From NCBI GenBank assembly GCA_049323275.1, contig JBMOOM010000127.1, positions 127,430 to 191,429 on the forward strand: a stretch of DNA of 64,000 nucleotides, given 5' to 3'. Shown in pieces: positions 33,176 through 41,613 of this stretch. The position numbers and the translations under genes were made by a program. The stretch comes from Taklimakanibacter sp049323275. Its GTDB lineage: Bacteria > Pseudomonadota > Alphaproteobacteria > Rhizobiales > Aestuariivirgaceae. Position 1 is the first letter of the stretch; every line of letters begins with the position of its first letter. The notes under the pieces were generated by a model that had not been told where the DNA came from, ran no database searches, and worked only from the letters and a program-made list of their open reading frames with translations.

Positions 33176-34455
33176 GAAGACCGGTCGCCCAGGCATGGTG
33201 GTCCAATTTCGGCATGCTCGACCTGCTGCTGATCGCCTATGTCTTCCTGACCCAGCTCAGCATCCGCCGCCTGACCGGCAGCGAGAAGCTCGCCACCGAC
33301 CCGGCCAAGCTCGATCTGTCGAACATCACCAAGATCGCCCTGTGGGTCTTCGGGCTGCTCTTTGCCGCCTGGCTGCTGCGCCGGCATGCCGGCTGGCTGC
33401 TCCAGGCGCCCATGCGCTATGTGCTGATCTTCTTCGCCTGGATATTCGTCACCGCGCTCTATTCGCCCGAGCCCTTCAAGTCGCTGGTGATGGCCGCGAG
33501 CCTGCTGTCTGTCTTCTTCGTCTTCCTCGCCTATGCCGAGGCGCGCGGATTGCCGGTCCTGTTCGATCGCCTGATTCAGATTCAGACCGTCTTTCTCGCT
33601 CTGTCGATCGTGCTTTTCTTCGCTGTCCCGTCGGTGTCGCGCATGCTCGCCTGGGACGGGTCGGTCGGCAGCCGCATGACCGGCCTCGGCGGCCATCCCA
33701 ACCAGACCGGAGTGCTGGCGAGCTTCATCCTCGTCGCGATCTATGCGCGCTGCGACAGCGGCCGCCTCTCGCTTCTGTTCAAGGCCTTCGCCGTGCTGGT
33801 GGCGCTGGTCGCCCTGGTGCTGACCCAGAGCCGCACATCGCTGATCGCGGGCGCCTTCGGCTGCGCTACCTTCTTTCTGCTCAAGAGCCGCTGGAATGCG
33901 GTGCTCATCCCCATTCTTCTGTGCCTGGGCGCCGCGGCCGCCATCGTCATCAGCCTCGACAGCCAGATCCTGGCGATGTTCGCCCGCTCGGGCGACGCCG
34001 ACGAGCTGCTCACCGGCACCGGGCGCAGCTTCATCTGGGAGCTGTCCTGGGGCCTCATCCAGCGCCAGCCGATCCTCGGCTATGGCTTCAATTCGACCTA
34101 CAGCATCTTCATGGAGGAGGCCTATCTGCTGGCCGGCGATGTCGGCATCTATGTCTTCCCGCATTCGCACAATCTGGTCCTGCAGCTTCTGCTTTATGGC
34201 GGCGTGATCGCGCTGGCGCTCTTCACCTTGCTGATCCTTTCGATCGGGCGCTGCGCTCTCGTCGCGCGTGATCCGCGCATCGCCGCCTTGCTCGCCTGCT
34301 ACCTCTCCTTCTCGATGACCGAATCCGCCGGCTTCTTCCAATATGCGGACAACATGATCGCGATATTGGCGCTGGCGGTCGTGGCCGCGCAGTTCGCGCC
34401 GACCTATTACCGCCACGCCGTCCGCTCCACCCGTCCGGCGGAGGCTCTGCCATGA
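33172..34455 (+). CDS. O-antigen ligase/Wzy-type polysaccharide polymerase
   Basis: The 427-residue protein is strongly hydrophobic with about ten to twelve helices. It carries the O-antigen ligase/polymerase features RMTGLGGHPNQTGVLASFIL, LVLTQSRTSLIAG and the large periplasmic loop with the conserved FPHSHNLVLQLLLYGGVIAL (H-N motif). It would join repeat units on the periplasmic face, as ExoQ does. It begins with GTG 33172, overlapping the preceding stop, and ends overlapping the flippase start (ATGA at 34452). Confidence 0.9.
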   Translation: MRRPVAQAWWSNFGMLDLLLIAYVFLTQLSIRRLTGSEKLATDPAKLDLSNITKIALWVFGLLFAAWLLRRHAGWLLQAPMRYVLIFFAWIFVTALYSPEPFKSLVMAASLLSVFFVFLAYAEARGLPVLFDRLIQIQTVFLALSIVLFFAVPSVSRMLAWDGSVGSRMTGLGGHPNQTGVLASFILVAIYARCDSGRLSLLFKAFAVLVALVALVLTQSRTSLIAGAFGCATFFLLKSRWNAVLIPILLCLGAAAAIVISLDSQILAMFARSGDADELLTGTGRSFIWELSWGLIQRQPILGYGFNSTYSIFMEEAYLLAGDVGIYVFPHSHNLVLQLLLYGGVIALALFTLLILSIGRCALVARDPRIAALLACYLSFSMTESAGFFQYADNMIAILALAVVAAQFAPTYYRHAVRSTRPAEALP

Positions 34456-35921
34456 GGCTTTCGCTCAAATCCGGCTCGATGCTGGCGCTCTCCAATCTCG
34501 CCGAGATGGCGTTTCCGTTCATCCGCAACATCGTCCTGGCGCGGCTCCTGGCGCCGCATGAATTCGGGGTGGCGATCTCGCTCGCCATGATCAGCGCGCT
34601 GGTCGAGATCGGCTTCGATTTCGGCGTGCCGGTCTCGGCGGTGCGCTACACCGCGACCGATGATCCCAAGCGCGCTCTGGCGACGCTGCACTCGCTGCAG
34701 CTGTCGCGCGCCGCTCTGGTCGGCACGCTCATCATGGCGATGGCGCCGCTGCTCGCCGTCATCTTCAGCTCGCCCGAGGCGACCTACGCCTATGTCGCGG
34801 TCGGGGCCTGCGCCATCATCCGCGGCTTCGGCAATCTCGGCGTCAAGCAGGCGATGCGCGACTATCAGTATTGGCGCAATGCCGTCACCATCATCATGAC
34901 GCAGCTCGCCTGGACCGTAACCGTCATCGTCGCCGCGCTGATCTCGCCCGATTACACCGTGATGGCCTGGGGCCTCGCCGCGAGCGTGATCGCGTCGGGC
35001 ATCACCTCGCATCTCCTGTCGCGCTTTCGCTGGCGGCTCGGCTGGGACAAGGCGATCGCCGACGAGGCGACCACTTTCGGCAAGCCTTTGGTGCCGACCG
35101 GCTTCGTCACTGCCGGCATGACGCTCGGCGACCGTGTCTTCATCGGTTGGGCGCTCGGCACCCAGGCGCTGGCCTTCTACAGCGTGATCTTCGGCACCGC
35201 GACCTTGCCGCGCGGCGCCATCCTGCGCTTCCTCACCAATCTGTTCGTGCCGGCTTTCGTCAACCGGCCCGAGGACCATCCCTCAGTGAAGAAAAACTGC
35301 GCGCGCTGGACCCTCGTCCTGTCGGCCGTCGCCTTCTTCTATGCCATGGGCTTCATCTTCGTCGGCACGCCCCTGCTGCCCCTGCTGTTCGGCAAAGCCT
35401 ATGCCGCCTCGCTTTATCTGATGTCGCTGATCGGGCTCAATCTCTTCGTGAAGTTCCTCTATCAGCTGCCGAGCCCGGTGGCGCTGGCCCAGGGCCGCAG
35501 CAAGCTGATGCTCATCTGCACGGTGTTCTCGATCCTGGCGCTGGGCATCGGCGCCGCAGCGACGCTGATCAAGCCGTCGATCGAGGTCTTCGTCCTCGCC
35601 CTCACCATTGCCGAAGTCGTGGCGGTCCTGCGCATCGGCATGATTTCGGTCAGGACGCTCGGCTTTTCGGCGGGGCAGGTGGCCATGGCGCTGCTGGGGC
35701 CCATGGCGGCGATCGGCGTCGCTCTGGCGACCAGTCTCGCCTTTCCCGCCATTCCGCTGCTCGACTGGCTGATCCTGGGCGCGATCCTCACTTTGGGAGG
35801 TGTGATCTTCTATGCGGTGATGGCGCATGTCTTCGTCGCGCCGCTCAGGCCCGCCCTTCTGCGTGAGGCCATTCGCGGCATCCTGAACCGGCGCGCCGTC
35901 GCCGCCAGCGAGGAGTCCTGA
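34452..35921 (+). CDS. Wzx-type flippase (polysaccharide biosynthesis protein, MATE/MOP superfamily)
   Basis: The 489-residue membrane protein has about fourteen hydrophobic helices. It begins MRLSLKSGSMLALSNLAEMA and includes IRNIVLARLLAPHEFGVAIS and SVIFGTATLPRGAI, as in the lipopolysaccharide-flippase family. It should move the undecaprenyl-linked repeat across the inner membrane before polymerisation by the preceding gene's product. The length is normal for the family. The next gene starts two bases after its stop. Confidence 0.9.
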   Translation: MRLSLKSGSMLALSNLAEMAFPFIRNIVLARLLAPHEFGVAISLAMISALVEIGFDFGVPVSAVRYTATDDPKRALATLHSLQLSRAALVGTLIMAMAPLLAVIFSSPEATYAYVAVGACAIIRGFGNLGVKQAMRDYQYWRNAVTIIMTQLAWTVTVIVAALISPDYTVMAWGLAASVIASGITSHLLSRFRWRLGWDKAIADEATTFGKPLVPTGFVTAGMTLGDRVFIGWALGTQALAFYSVIFGTATLPRGAILRFLTNLFVPAFVNRPEDHPSVKKNCARWTLVLSAVAFFYAMGFIFVGTPLLPLLFGKAYAASLYLMSLIGLNLFVKFLYQLPSPVALAQGRSKLMLICTVFSILALGIGAAATLIKPSIEVFVLALTIAEVVAVLRIGMISVRTLGFSAGQVAMALLGPMAAIGVALATSLAFPAIPLLDWLILGAILTLGGVIFYAVMAHVFVAPLRPALLREAIRGILNRRAVAASEES

Positions 35922-35923
35922 TC

Positions 35924-36766
35924 ATGCGTGTCGCTTATCTCGTCCTCGCCCATCGCGCCCCGGACGATCTGCTGGCGCTGCTGGCCAAGCTCAACGCCCA
36001 TGGCGAGACCTATCTCCATATCGACCGCGACGCGGAGGGCTTCGAGGGTTATTGGGACCGGCTCGCCCGCCAGGCGATTTTGCCGGCGCGCCGTCATTCG
36101 GTGAGCTGGGGCGGCTTCTCGGTCGTCGAGGCGACGCTCGAGCTGATCGAGACGGCGCTGGCCAAAGGCAAGGCCGATTATCTGATGCTGATCAGCGGCG
36201 CCTGCCTGCCGGTCGGCGATCTCACGGACCTCGGTGAGCGGCTGGCCCAGGAGGGCGGTGAATATATCGACATGATGCCGGAGGAGGAGGCCGTCGCCCG
36301 CGACCGCAAGGCCAGGCTCGCGCATTACCGTTTCTACAGCAAGACCTTGCCGCGTGCCTGTCTCGGCGCCGTCAACCGTTTGTCGCGGCGTCTATGGACG
36401 CGGCCCGACTTCGCGGCCGAATTCGGCGCTCCGCATTTCGGCTCGATGTGGTGGTGCCTGTCGCGGCCCTGTCTCGACTGGGCGATGCGCTTCCGCAAGG
36501 CCAATCCGCGTTACGACCGCCGCTTCCGCCACAGCGAGACGCCGGATGAGTCCTATTTCCAGACCCTGGTGGCGCTCTCGCCTTTTGCCGGCCGGGTGCG
36601 GGAGTCCCTCACCTATGTCGACTGGGAGAAGGGCGGCAGCCATCCCAAGATCCTGTCGCGCGAGGACCTGCCGCGCATCGCCGCCTCCGGACAGTATTTC
36701 GCCCGCAAATTCGACTGGGACCATGACCGTGACCTGGTCCACTCATTACTGGATGCCCGCCCATGA
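35924..36766 (+). CDS. GT14-type (core-2/I-branching-like) glycosyltransferase
   Basis: The 280-residue protein begins MRVAYLVLAHRAPDDLLALL and has YLHIDRDAEGF, SWGGFSVVEATLELIETAL, YLMLISGACLPV, FGSMWWCLSRPCLDW and ETPDESYFQTLV, the ordered motifs of the GT14 branching-enzyme family. Eukaryotic members add GlcNAc or xylose branches; bacterial members occur in capsule and exopolysaccharide clusters. It may add a branch sugar. It has no signal peptide. The stop overlaps the start of the GH10 gene (ATGA at 36763). Confidence 0.85.
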   Translation: MRVAYLVLAHRAPDDLLALLAKLNAHGETYLHIDRDAEGFEGYWDRLARQAILPARRHSVSWGGFSVVEATLELIETALAKGKADYLMLISGACLPVGDLTDLGERLAQEGGEYIDMMPEEEAVARDRKARLAHYRFYSKTLPRACLGAVNRLSRRLWTRPDFAAEFGAPHFGSMWWCLSRPCLDWAMRFRKANPRYDRRFRHSETPDESYFQTLVALSPFAGRVRESLTYVDWEKGGSHPKILSREDLPRIAASGQYFARKFDWDHDRDLVHSLLDARP

Positions 36767-37854
36767 ACCGACGTCACCTCCTCGCCGCCTTCTCCGGCGC
36801 CGCCATGACAGCTTCGCCCTTGTCCGCCGAGGCCCAGACGACCGAGCGCAGCCTGAAAGGACTCGCCGCCGCCAAGGGGCTCGTTTATGGCGCCGCCGTC
36901 GCGACCTGGCAGACCGACCGGGACGCGCTGCTGCGCCGGACTTTCTCGCGCCAATGCGCCACCGTCGTGCCCGAATGGGAGATGAAATGGGGCGCCATCG
37001 AGGGCACGCGCGGCCAGCGCAATTATACCGGCGCCGACCGCGTGGTCTCCTTCGCCTCGTCCTTCGGCCTCAAGACCAGGGGCCATGCCGCCATCTGGCA
37101 CCGCAACCTCCCGCGCTGGGTGCAAGGCGCGCTCAAGGCCGATGGCGAGAAGGTCATCGTCGATCATATCCGCGACCTGATGGCCCATTACAAAGGCAAG
37201 ATCGTCAGCTGGGATATCGTCAACGAGGCGATCGAGCCCAAGGACGGGCAGACGGATTCCCTGCGCAACTCGCCGTTCCTGAAATATCTGGGGCCGGATT
37301 ATATCGGCCGGGCCTTCTCGATCGCCGCCGAGGCCGATCCCACCATTCAGAGCTATTACAATGAATATGGGCTCTATCACAATGACGCGCCCGACACCGC
37401 GCGCCGCGCCGCCACGCTCACTTTGCTGGAGAAGCTCAAGCGCCAGGGCGCGCCGGTGCATGGCCTCGGCATTCAGGGCCATCTGACCGTCGGGCGGCCC
37501 TTCGATCCCGGCACCTTCGCCACCTTCCTGCGCCAGGTGGCCAATCTCGGCTACAAGATCCTGATCACCGAGCTCGATATCGACGATCGCCGGCTGACCC
37601 AGACGGTCAGCGAGCGCGACCGGCTGGTGGCCGAGATGGCGACGCAGTTCCTGACCATCGCCCTCGATGAGCGCGCCGTCGAAGGCGTGCTCACCTGGGG
37701 CCTTTCCGACCGCTATTCCTGGCTCAATTCGAGCACGTTCCAGAGCCGCACCGACGGCACGATGAATCGCTGCCTGCCCTATGACGACAAATTCGAACGC
37801 AAGCCCTTCTGGTTCGCTTTGGCGGATGCGTTCGCCCGGGCGCCTGGGCGATAG
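36763..37854 (+). CDS. Secreted glycoside hydrolase family 10 (endo-beta-1,4-xylanase-like)
   Basis: The 363-residue protein has a twin-arginine-like signal (MNRRHLLAAFSGAAMTASPL). It then follows the GH10 barrel: VVPEWEMKWGAIEG, TRGHAAIWHRNLPRW, acid/base WDIVNEAIE (Glu155), nucleophile ILITELDIDD (Glu270) and GVLTWGLSDRYSW. Both catalytic glutamates are present, so it is probably active on a beta-1,4-linked backbone. Its place between the GT14 and chain-length kinase genes, coupled to the former, implies processing or release of the polymer rather than xylan use. The real substrate is unknown. Confidence 0.9.
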   Translation: MNRRHLLAAFSGAAMTASPLSAEAQTTERSLKGLAAAKGLVYGAAVATWQTDRDALLRRTFSRQCATVVPEWEMKWGAIEGTRGQRNYTGADRVVSFASSFGLKTRGHAAIWHRNLPRWVQGALKADGEKVIVDHIRDLMAHYKGKIVSWDIVNEAIEPKDGQTDSLRNSPFLKYLGPDYIGRAFSIAAEADPTIQSYYNEYGLYHNDAPDTARRAATLTLLEKLKRQGAPVHGLGIQGHLTVGRPFDPGTFATFLRQVANLGYKILITELDIDDRRLTQTVSERDRLVAEMATQFLTIALDERAVEGVLTWGLSDRYSWLNSSTFQSRTDGTMNRCLPYDDKFERKPFWFALADAFARAPGR

Positions 37855-37863
37855 GAGGAAGAC

Positions 37864-40134
37864 ATGATGCGCGAGACCTTCCCCACTCCAGCTCCGCTGT
37901 CGCGTCGCGAGACGCCGCCGGTGCCGCCGATCGATCTTTTCAGGCTGCTGGCCGTCGTGCGCCGCCAGTGGCGCATCGCGGCGCTGAGCGTTGCCGTCTT
38001 CCTGCTGCTCGGCGGCGTCTATCTGCTCATCGCCCCGCCGAAATACACGGCGACCACCGACATCCTGATCGACCAGGACAACAGCCGCATTCTCTATCAG
38101 GGCTCGGCGCTCGAGCGCACCGTCGAGGACGAGGCGCGCATTCTGAGCCAGGTCGAGGTGCTGGTCTCCGACAATGTCGGCCTTGCCGTCGTCGACAAGC
38201 TCAAGCTCGATCAGGACCCTGACTTCATGAGCGCGCCGATGGGGCCGCTGCAGATGGTGCGCTCGGTGATCCGCGGCGTGACGTCGATCTTCTCCTCATC
38301 CTCGTCCGACACCGCATCCGAAAAGGAGCTGCGCCGCCGCTCCGCTTTGCAGAATATCCAGCGCAACCTGATCGTCGAGCGGCTCAACCGCAGCTATGTG
38401 CTGAATATCCGCTTCACCTGGTCGGACCCGGCCCTGGCCGCCAAGGTCGCCAAGGGGATCGCCGAGGCCTATCTCGGCGATCAGCTGAATGCGAAATACG
38501 AGGCGACCCGGCTCGCCGGCGGCTGGGCCCAGCAGCGCATGAAGGACCTGCAGCAGGAGGCGCTCAAATCCGATCTCGCGGTGCAGAAATTCCGCGCCGA
38601 CAATGGCCTGATCGCCGCCAGCGGCAAGCTCGTCAGCGAGCAGCAATTGTCCGAGCTCAACAGCCAGCTCATCGTGGCGCGCACCGAAACGGCGGCGGCG
38701 GAGGCCAAATATCAGCGGCTGCAATCGATCATCGATGGCGGCCAGCCGGACGCCGTCGTCGCCGGCACGCTGGACAGCGCCATCGTCAACGACCTGCGCG
38801 CGAAGTATCTGGAGGCTTCGCGTCTGGCCTCCGAGATCGCCGAAAAGGCGGGGCCGGACCATATCCAGGTCAAGCGGCTGCGCAATTCGATGGAGGAATA
38901 CCGCAAGCTGATCTTCGACGAGCTCGGCCGCATCGCCAAGAGCTACAGCAGCGAGTTCCAGGTGGCGAAATCGCGCGAGGACGCCCTGCGCAAGATCGTG
39001 ACCGACGCCACCGGCATCAGCGCCGACGCCAATGAGACGCTGGTGCAACTGCGCGAGCTCGAGCGCGAGGCGGAAAGCTACAAGGATCTCTATCAGAAAT
39101 TCCTGCAGCGCTATCAGGAATCGCTCCAGCAGGAGAGCTTCCCGGTCACCGAAGCGCGCATCATTTCGCCGGCGGCGGTGCCGCAGGAGACGAGCGGCCC
39201 GAAGAAGTCGCTGGTGCTGGCTTTGTGCGCCATGCTGGGCCTCGCATTCGGCACAGGCCTCGGCGCGCTGCAGGAATATCGCGACCGCTTCTTCCGCACC
39301 GGCGAGCAGGTGGCGGAAGAGACCAGCCTGCCGTTCCTCGGGCTGGTGCCGCTGATCGAGGATGGAAGATCGGTGACCTCCTATGCCGTCGACCATCCTC
39401 TGTCGATCTTCGCCGAGACCTTGCGCAGCGCCAAGATCTCGGCCGATCTGTTGCTCGGCCGCGAGAAGCCGAAGGTCCTCGGCATCACCTCCATCCTGCC
39501 GGGCGAGGGCAAGTCGACGGTGGCGATCAATTTCGCCCGTCTCCTCGCCAGCCAGAAGGCGCGAACCTTGCTCATCGACGCCGATCTGCGCAATCCGTCG
39601 CTGACCCGGACGGTGGCGTCCCATGCCCAGGCCGGCCTTGCCGAATTCGTGATCGACAATGTGCCGCTCCAGGATCTGCTGCTGTTCGAGGAGCGCACCC
39701 GGCTCGCCATGCTGCCGGCGGTGCTGCGCCGCGACGTGCCTCTGACCTCGGAAATTCTGGCCTCGCGCGAGATGGTGGGCCTGCTCGAGGAGGCGAGGAA
39801 ATCCTTCGACTATATCATCCTCGATCTGCCGCCGCTCGCCCCGGTGGTCGATGTGCGCGCCATCACGCCGCATGTCGACGGCTTCGCCTGCGTCGTCGAA
39901 TGGGGCAAGACGCCCCGCAGCGTGGTGCAGTCGAAGCTCGACGCCGATCCGGCGCTCGCCAAGAAATGCCTCGGCATCATGTTGAACAAGGTCGATCTCG
40001 ACCGGATGAAGCTCTATGGCACCGAAGGCGTGACCTATGGCGATCCGCGCTATTCGGCCTATTTCCGCGAGGCCTCGAGCCAGGTGCCGGGCGAGGGGCT
40101 CAAGCCCGCCGCCAAGCTGCCGGCCCCGGCGTGA
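37864..40134 (+). CDS. Polysaccharide chain-length determinant/tyrosine autokinase (ExoP/Wzc-like)
   Basis: The 756-residue protein has a Wzz domain with N-terminal membrane segment (SVAVFLLLGGVYLLIAPPKY), a long periplasmic coiled-coil region (about 190-440), and a second membrane segment near SLVLALCAMLGLAFGTGLGA. The cytoplasmic kinase carries Walker A LPGEGKSTVAINFA (Lys550), Walker A' LLIDADLRNPS and YIILDLPPLAPVVDVR. The C-terminal tail holds a tyrosine cluster (KLYGTEGVTYGDPRYSAYF). It controls polymerisation and export with the Wzy-type polymerase. It is the last gene of the locus; no outer-membrane export porin gene (ExoF/Wza type) is seen here. Confidence 0.93.
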   Translation: MMRETFPTPAPLSRRETPPVPPIDLFRLLAVVRRQWRIAALSVAVFLLLGGVYLLIAPPKYTATTDILIDQDNSRILYQGSALERTVEDEARILSQVEVLVSDNVGLAVVDKLKLDQDPDFMSAPMGPLQMVRSVIRGVTSIFSSSSSDTASEKELRRRSALQNIQRNLIVERLNRSYVLNIRFTWSDPALAAKVAKGIAEAYLGDQLNAKYEATRLAGGWAQQRMKDLQQEALKSDLAVQKFRADNGLIAASGKLVSEQQLSELNSQLIVARTETAAAEAKYQRLQSIIDGGQPDAVVAGTLDSAIVNDLRAKYLEASRLASEIAEKAGPDHIQVKRLRNSMEEYRKLIFDELGRIAKSYSSEFQVAKSREDALRKIVTDATGISADANETLVQLRELEREAESYKDLYQKFLQRYQESLQQESFPVTEARIISPAAVPQETSGPKKSLVLALCAMLGLAFGTGLGALQEYRDRFFRTGEQVAEETSLPFLGLVPLIEDGRSVTSYAVDHPLSIFAETLRSAKISADLLLGREKPKVLGITSILPGEGKSTVAINFARLLASQKARTLLIDADLRNPSLTRTVASHAQAGLAEFVIDNVPLQDLLLFEERTRLAMLPAVLRRDVPLTSEILASREMVGLLEEARKSFDYIILDLPPLAPVVDVRAITPHVDGFACVVEWGKTPRSVVQSKLDADPALAKKCLGIMLNKVDLDRMKLYGTEGVTYGDPRYSAYFREASSQVPGEGLKPAAKLPAPA

Positions 40135-40229
40135 CTGAGGAATACTGGGTAGAAACAGGCAAGTCGGAAAAAATGGCATCTCCGGGTCTCGCCTCATTCG
40201 AACGTTCACACGCGCCGGCCCCGGCGTGA
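40119..40229. repeat. 16-bp direct repeat bracketing 79 bp after the chain-length kinase gene
   Basis: GCCGGCCCCGGCGTGA occurs at 40119-40134, where it forms the last codons and stop of the kinase gene, and again at 40214-40229. The 79 bases between carry no recognisable gene. The pattern looks like a duplication of the gene's tail or a small insertion with end duplication. Confidence 0.6.
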
Positions 40230-40295
40230 TCGGGTTGACGGAGGCCGCGGCTTCCCGGCAAAGAGGGGCCCTCTGACCTCGGAAGGCCTCTTCAG

Positions 40296-41054
40296 ATGCG
40301 CAAGCTCCTCATCATCGGCATCGGCGCCGGCGATCCCGATTTCATCACGATGCAGGCCGTCAAGGCGCTGAACGCGGTCGACGTGTTCTTCGTCATCGAC
40401 AAGGGCGAGGAGAAGGACGATCTCGTGGCGCTGCGCAAGGAGCTGTGCCGCCGCCATATCCAGAACCCGGCCTATCGCATCGTCGAGGCGCGCGATCCCG
40501 AGCGTGACCGCACTGCCGCCGCCTACAGCTCGGCGGTGGAGGACTGGTACGACAAGCGCGCCTTGATCTTCGAGCGCATGATCGCCGAGGAGCTGGGCGA
40601 GGAGGGCTGCGGCGGCTTCCTCGTCTGGGGTGACCCGACGCTTTATGACAGCACCATCCGTATCGTCGAGCGGATCAAGGCAAGAGGGAATGTCACCTTC
40701 GACTATGAGGTCATTCCCGGCATCAGCAGTGTTCAGGCCCTGGTCGCCCGCCACAGACTGCCGATCAACCGCGTCGGGGAGGCGATCCATGTCACGACCG
40801 GGCGCAAGCTGGCGGAAGGCTTGCCGCCGGGCGTCGCCAATGTGGTGGTCATGCTCGACAGCCAGAATGCCTATCGCGGCGTCGATCCCGAAGCCGAGAT
40901 CTATTGGGGCGCCTATATCGGCACGCCGAATGAGATCCTGATCGCGGGAAAGGTCGCCGAGGTGGCCGAGACGATCACAGCGACCCGCGCCGGAGCGCGC
41001 GAAAGACATGGCTGGATCATGGACACGTATCTCCTGCGCTTCCCGCAAAAGTAG
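40296..41054 (+). CDS. cobF: Precorrin-6A synthase (deacetylating) CobF
   Basis: The 252-residue protein begins MRKLLIIGIGAGDPDFITMQ and shows the tetrapyrrole methylase fold with VIPGISSVQALVARHRLPIN; the N-terminal AVKALNAVDVFFVIDKGEEK is typical of CobF. It methylates precorrin-5 at C-1 with S-adenosylmethionine and releases acetate in the aerobic cobalamin pathway. No other cobalamin genes are next to it. The ATG at 40296 has GGAAGG upstream. No cobalamin riboswitch was seen in the 160-base gap before it. Confidence 0.9.
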   Translation: MRKLLIIGIGAGDPDFITMQAVKALNAVDVFFVIDKGEEKDDLVALRKELCRRHIQNPAYRIVEARDPERDRTAAAYSSAVEDWYDKRALIFERMIAEELGEEGCGGFLVWGDPTLYDSTIRIVERIKARGNVTFDYEVIPGISSVQALVARHRLPINRVGEAIHVTTGRKLAEGLPPGVANVVVMLDSQNAYRGVDPEAEIYWGAYIGTPNEILIAGKVAEVAETITATRAGARERHGWIMDTYLLRFPQK

Positions 41055-41090
41055 AGTTTTCCGCTACCTTAAATAGGCTCGACAGAAAAC

Positions 41091-41121
41091 TTGACTCCAC
41101 AAGTCGGATATTTACTATCCG
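41091..41121 (+). promoter_or_regulatory. Promoter with overlapping inverted repeat upstream of the exbB-exbD-tonB operon
   Basis: TTGACT at 41091-41096 and TACTAT at 41113-41118 are separated by 16 bases. CGGATA (41105-41110) and TATCCG (41116-41121) form a perfect inverted repeat with a 5-base spacer across the -10. This suggests repression at this promoter. It does not resemble the Fur, RirA or Irr sites I know. Confidence 0.55.
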
Positions 41122-41175
41122 GCCAGCCAGGCCCAAACCCAGCGCGTGAGAAACTCCGTTTTCACAAGGGCCTGT

Positions 41176-41604
41176 ATGTATTTAGCGCGCATCCGTCGCC
41201 TCTGCTCGAGCCTCCTGCTGGCCGCTTTCGCGGTGGCGGCGCCGACTCAGGCTTTCGCCAAGGACGATCTGGCTCTCGAGCTCAACAAGCTCGAGCCGGC
41301 GGGCGCGCAGTGCCAGGCCTATTTCCTCATCGCCGAAAAGGCCGGCAAGCCGCTCCAGTCTCTGAAGACCGACCTCATTATTTTCGGCAAGGATGGCGGC
41401 ATCGCCAAGCGGCTCATCGCCGAGATGGGGCCGGTGCGCTCCAACAAGACCAGCGTGAAGATCTTCGCCGTCGATGTCGCCTGTCCCGACATCGCCGGCG
41501 TGCTGTTGAATGATGTGTCGAGCTGCGCGCCCGATGCGACGCCGGAGGCCTGCCTGGACCGGCTCGCTTTGTCATCGCGCCTCGATATCCGTTTTTATAA
41601 GTGA
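41176..41604 (+). CDS. Small secreted protein of unknown function, upstream of exbB
   Basis: From ATG 41176 (CAAGGG upstream) the frame gives 142 residues; a GTG at 41146 is an alternative. The N-terminus (MYLARIRRLCSSLLLAAFAV) is a signal peptide with probable cleavage after AFA. The mature protein of about 117 residues has four cysteines (GAQCQAY, DVACPD, SSCAPD, EACLDR), which could form two disulfides, and a beta-strand-rich middle. I recognise no family. Its stop is followed at once by exbB, so it is probably a periplasmic partner or accessory of the ExbB-ExbD-TonB system. Confidence 0.75.
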   Translation: MYLARIRRLCSSLLLAAFAVAAPTQAFAKDDLALELNKLEPAGAQCQAYFLIAEKAGKPLQSLKTDLIIFGKDGGIAKRLIAEMGPVRSNKTSVKIFAVDVACPDIAGVLLNDVSSCAPDATPEACLDRLALSSRLDIRFYK

Positions 41605-41613
41605 GTGCTTGAG

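Noticed and set aside
40135..40295. Possible cobalamin riboswitch upstream of cobF
   Set aside because: I found no B12-box-like conserved core in this gap, only the short direct repeat and small GC-rich inverted repeats.
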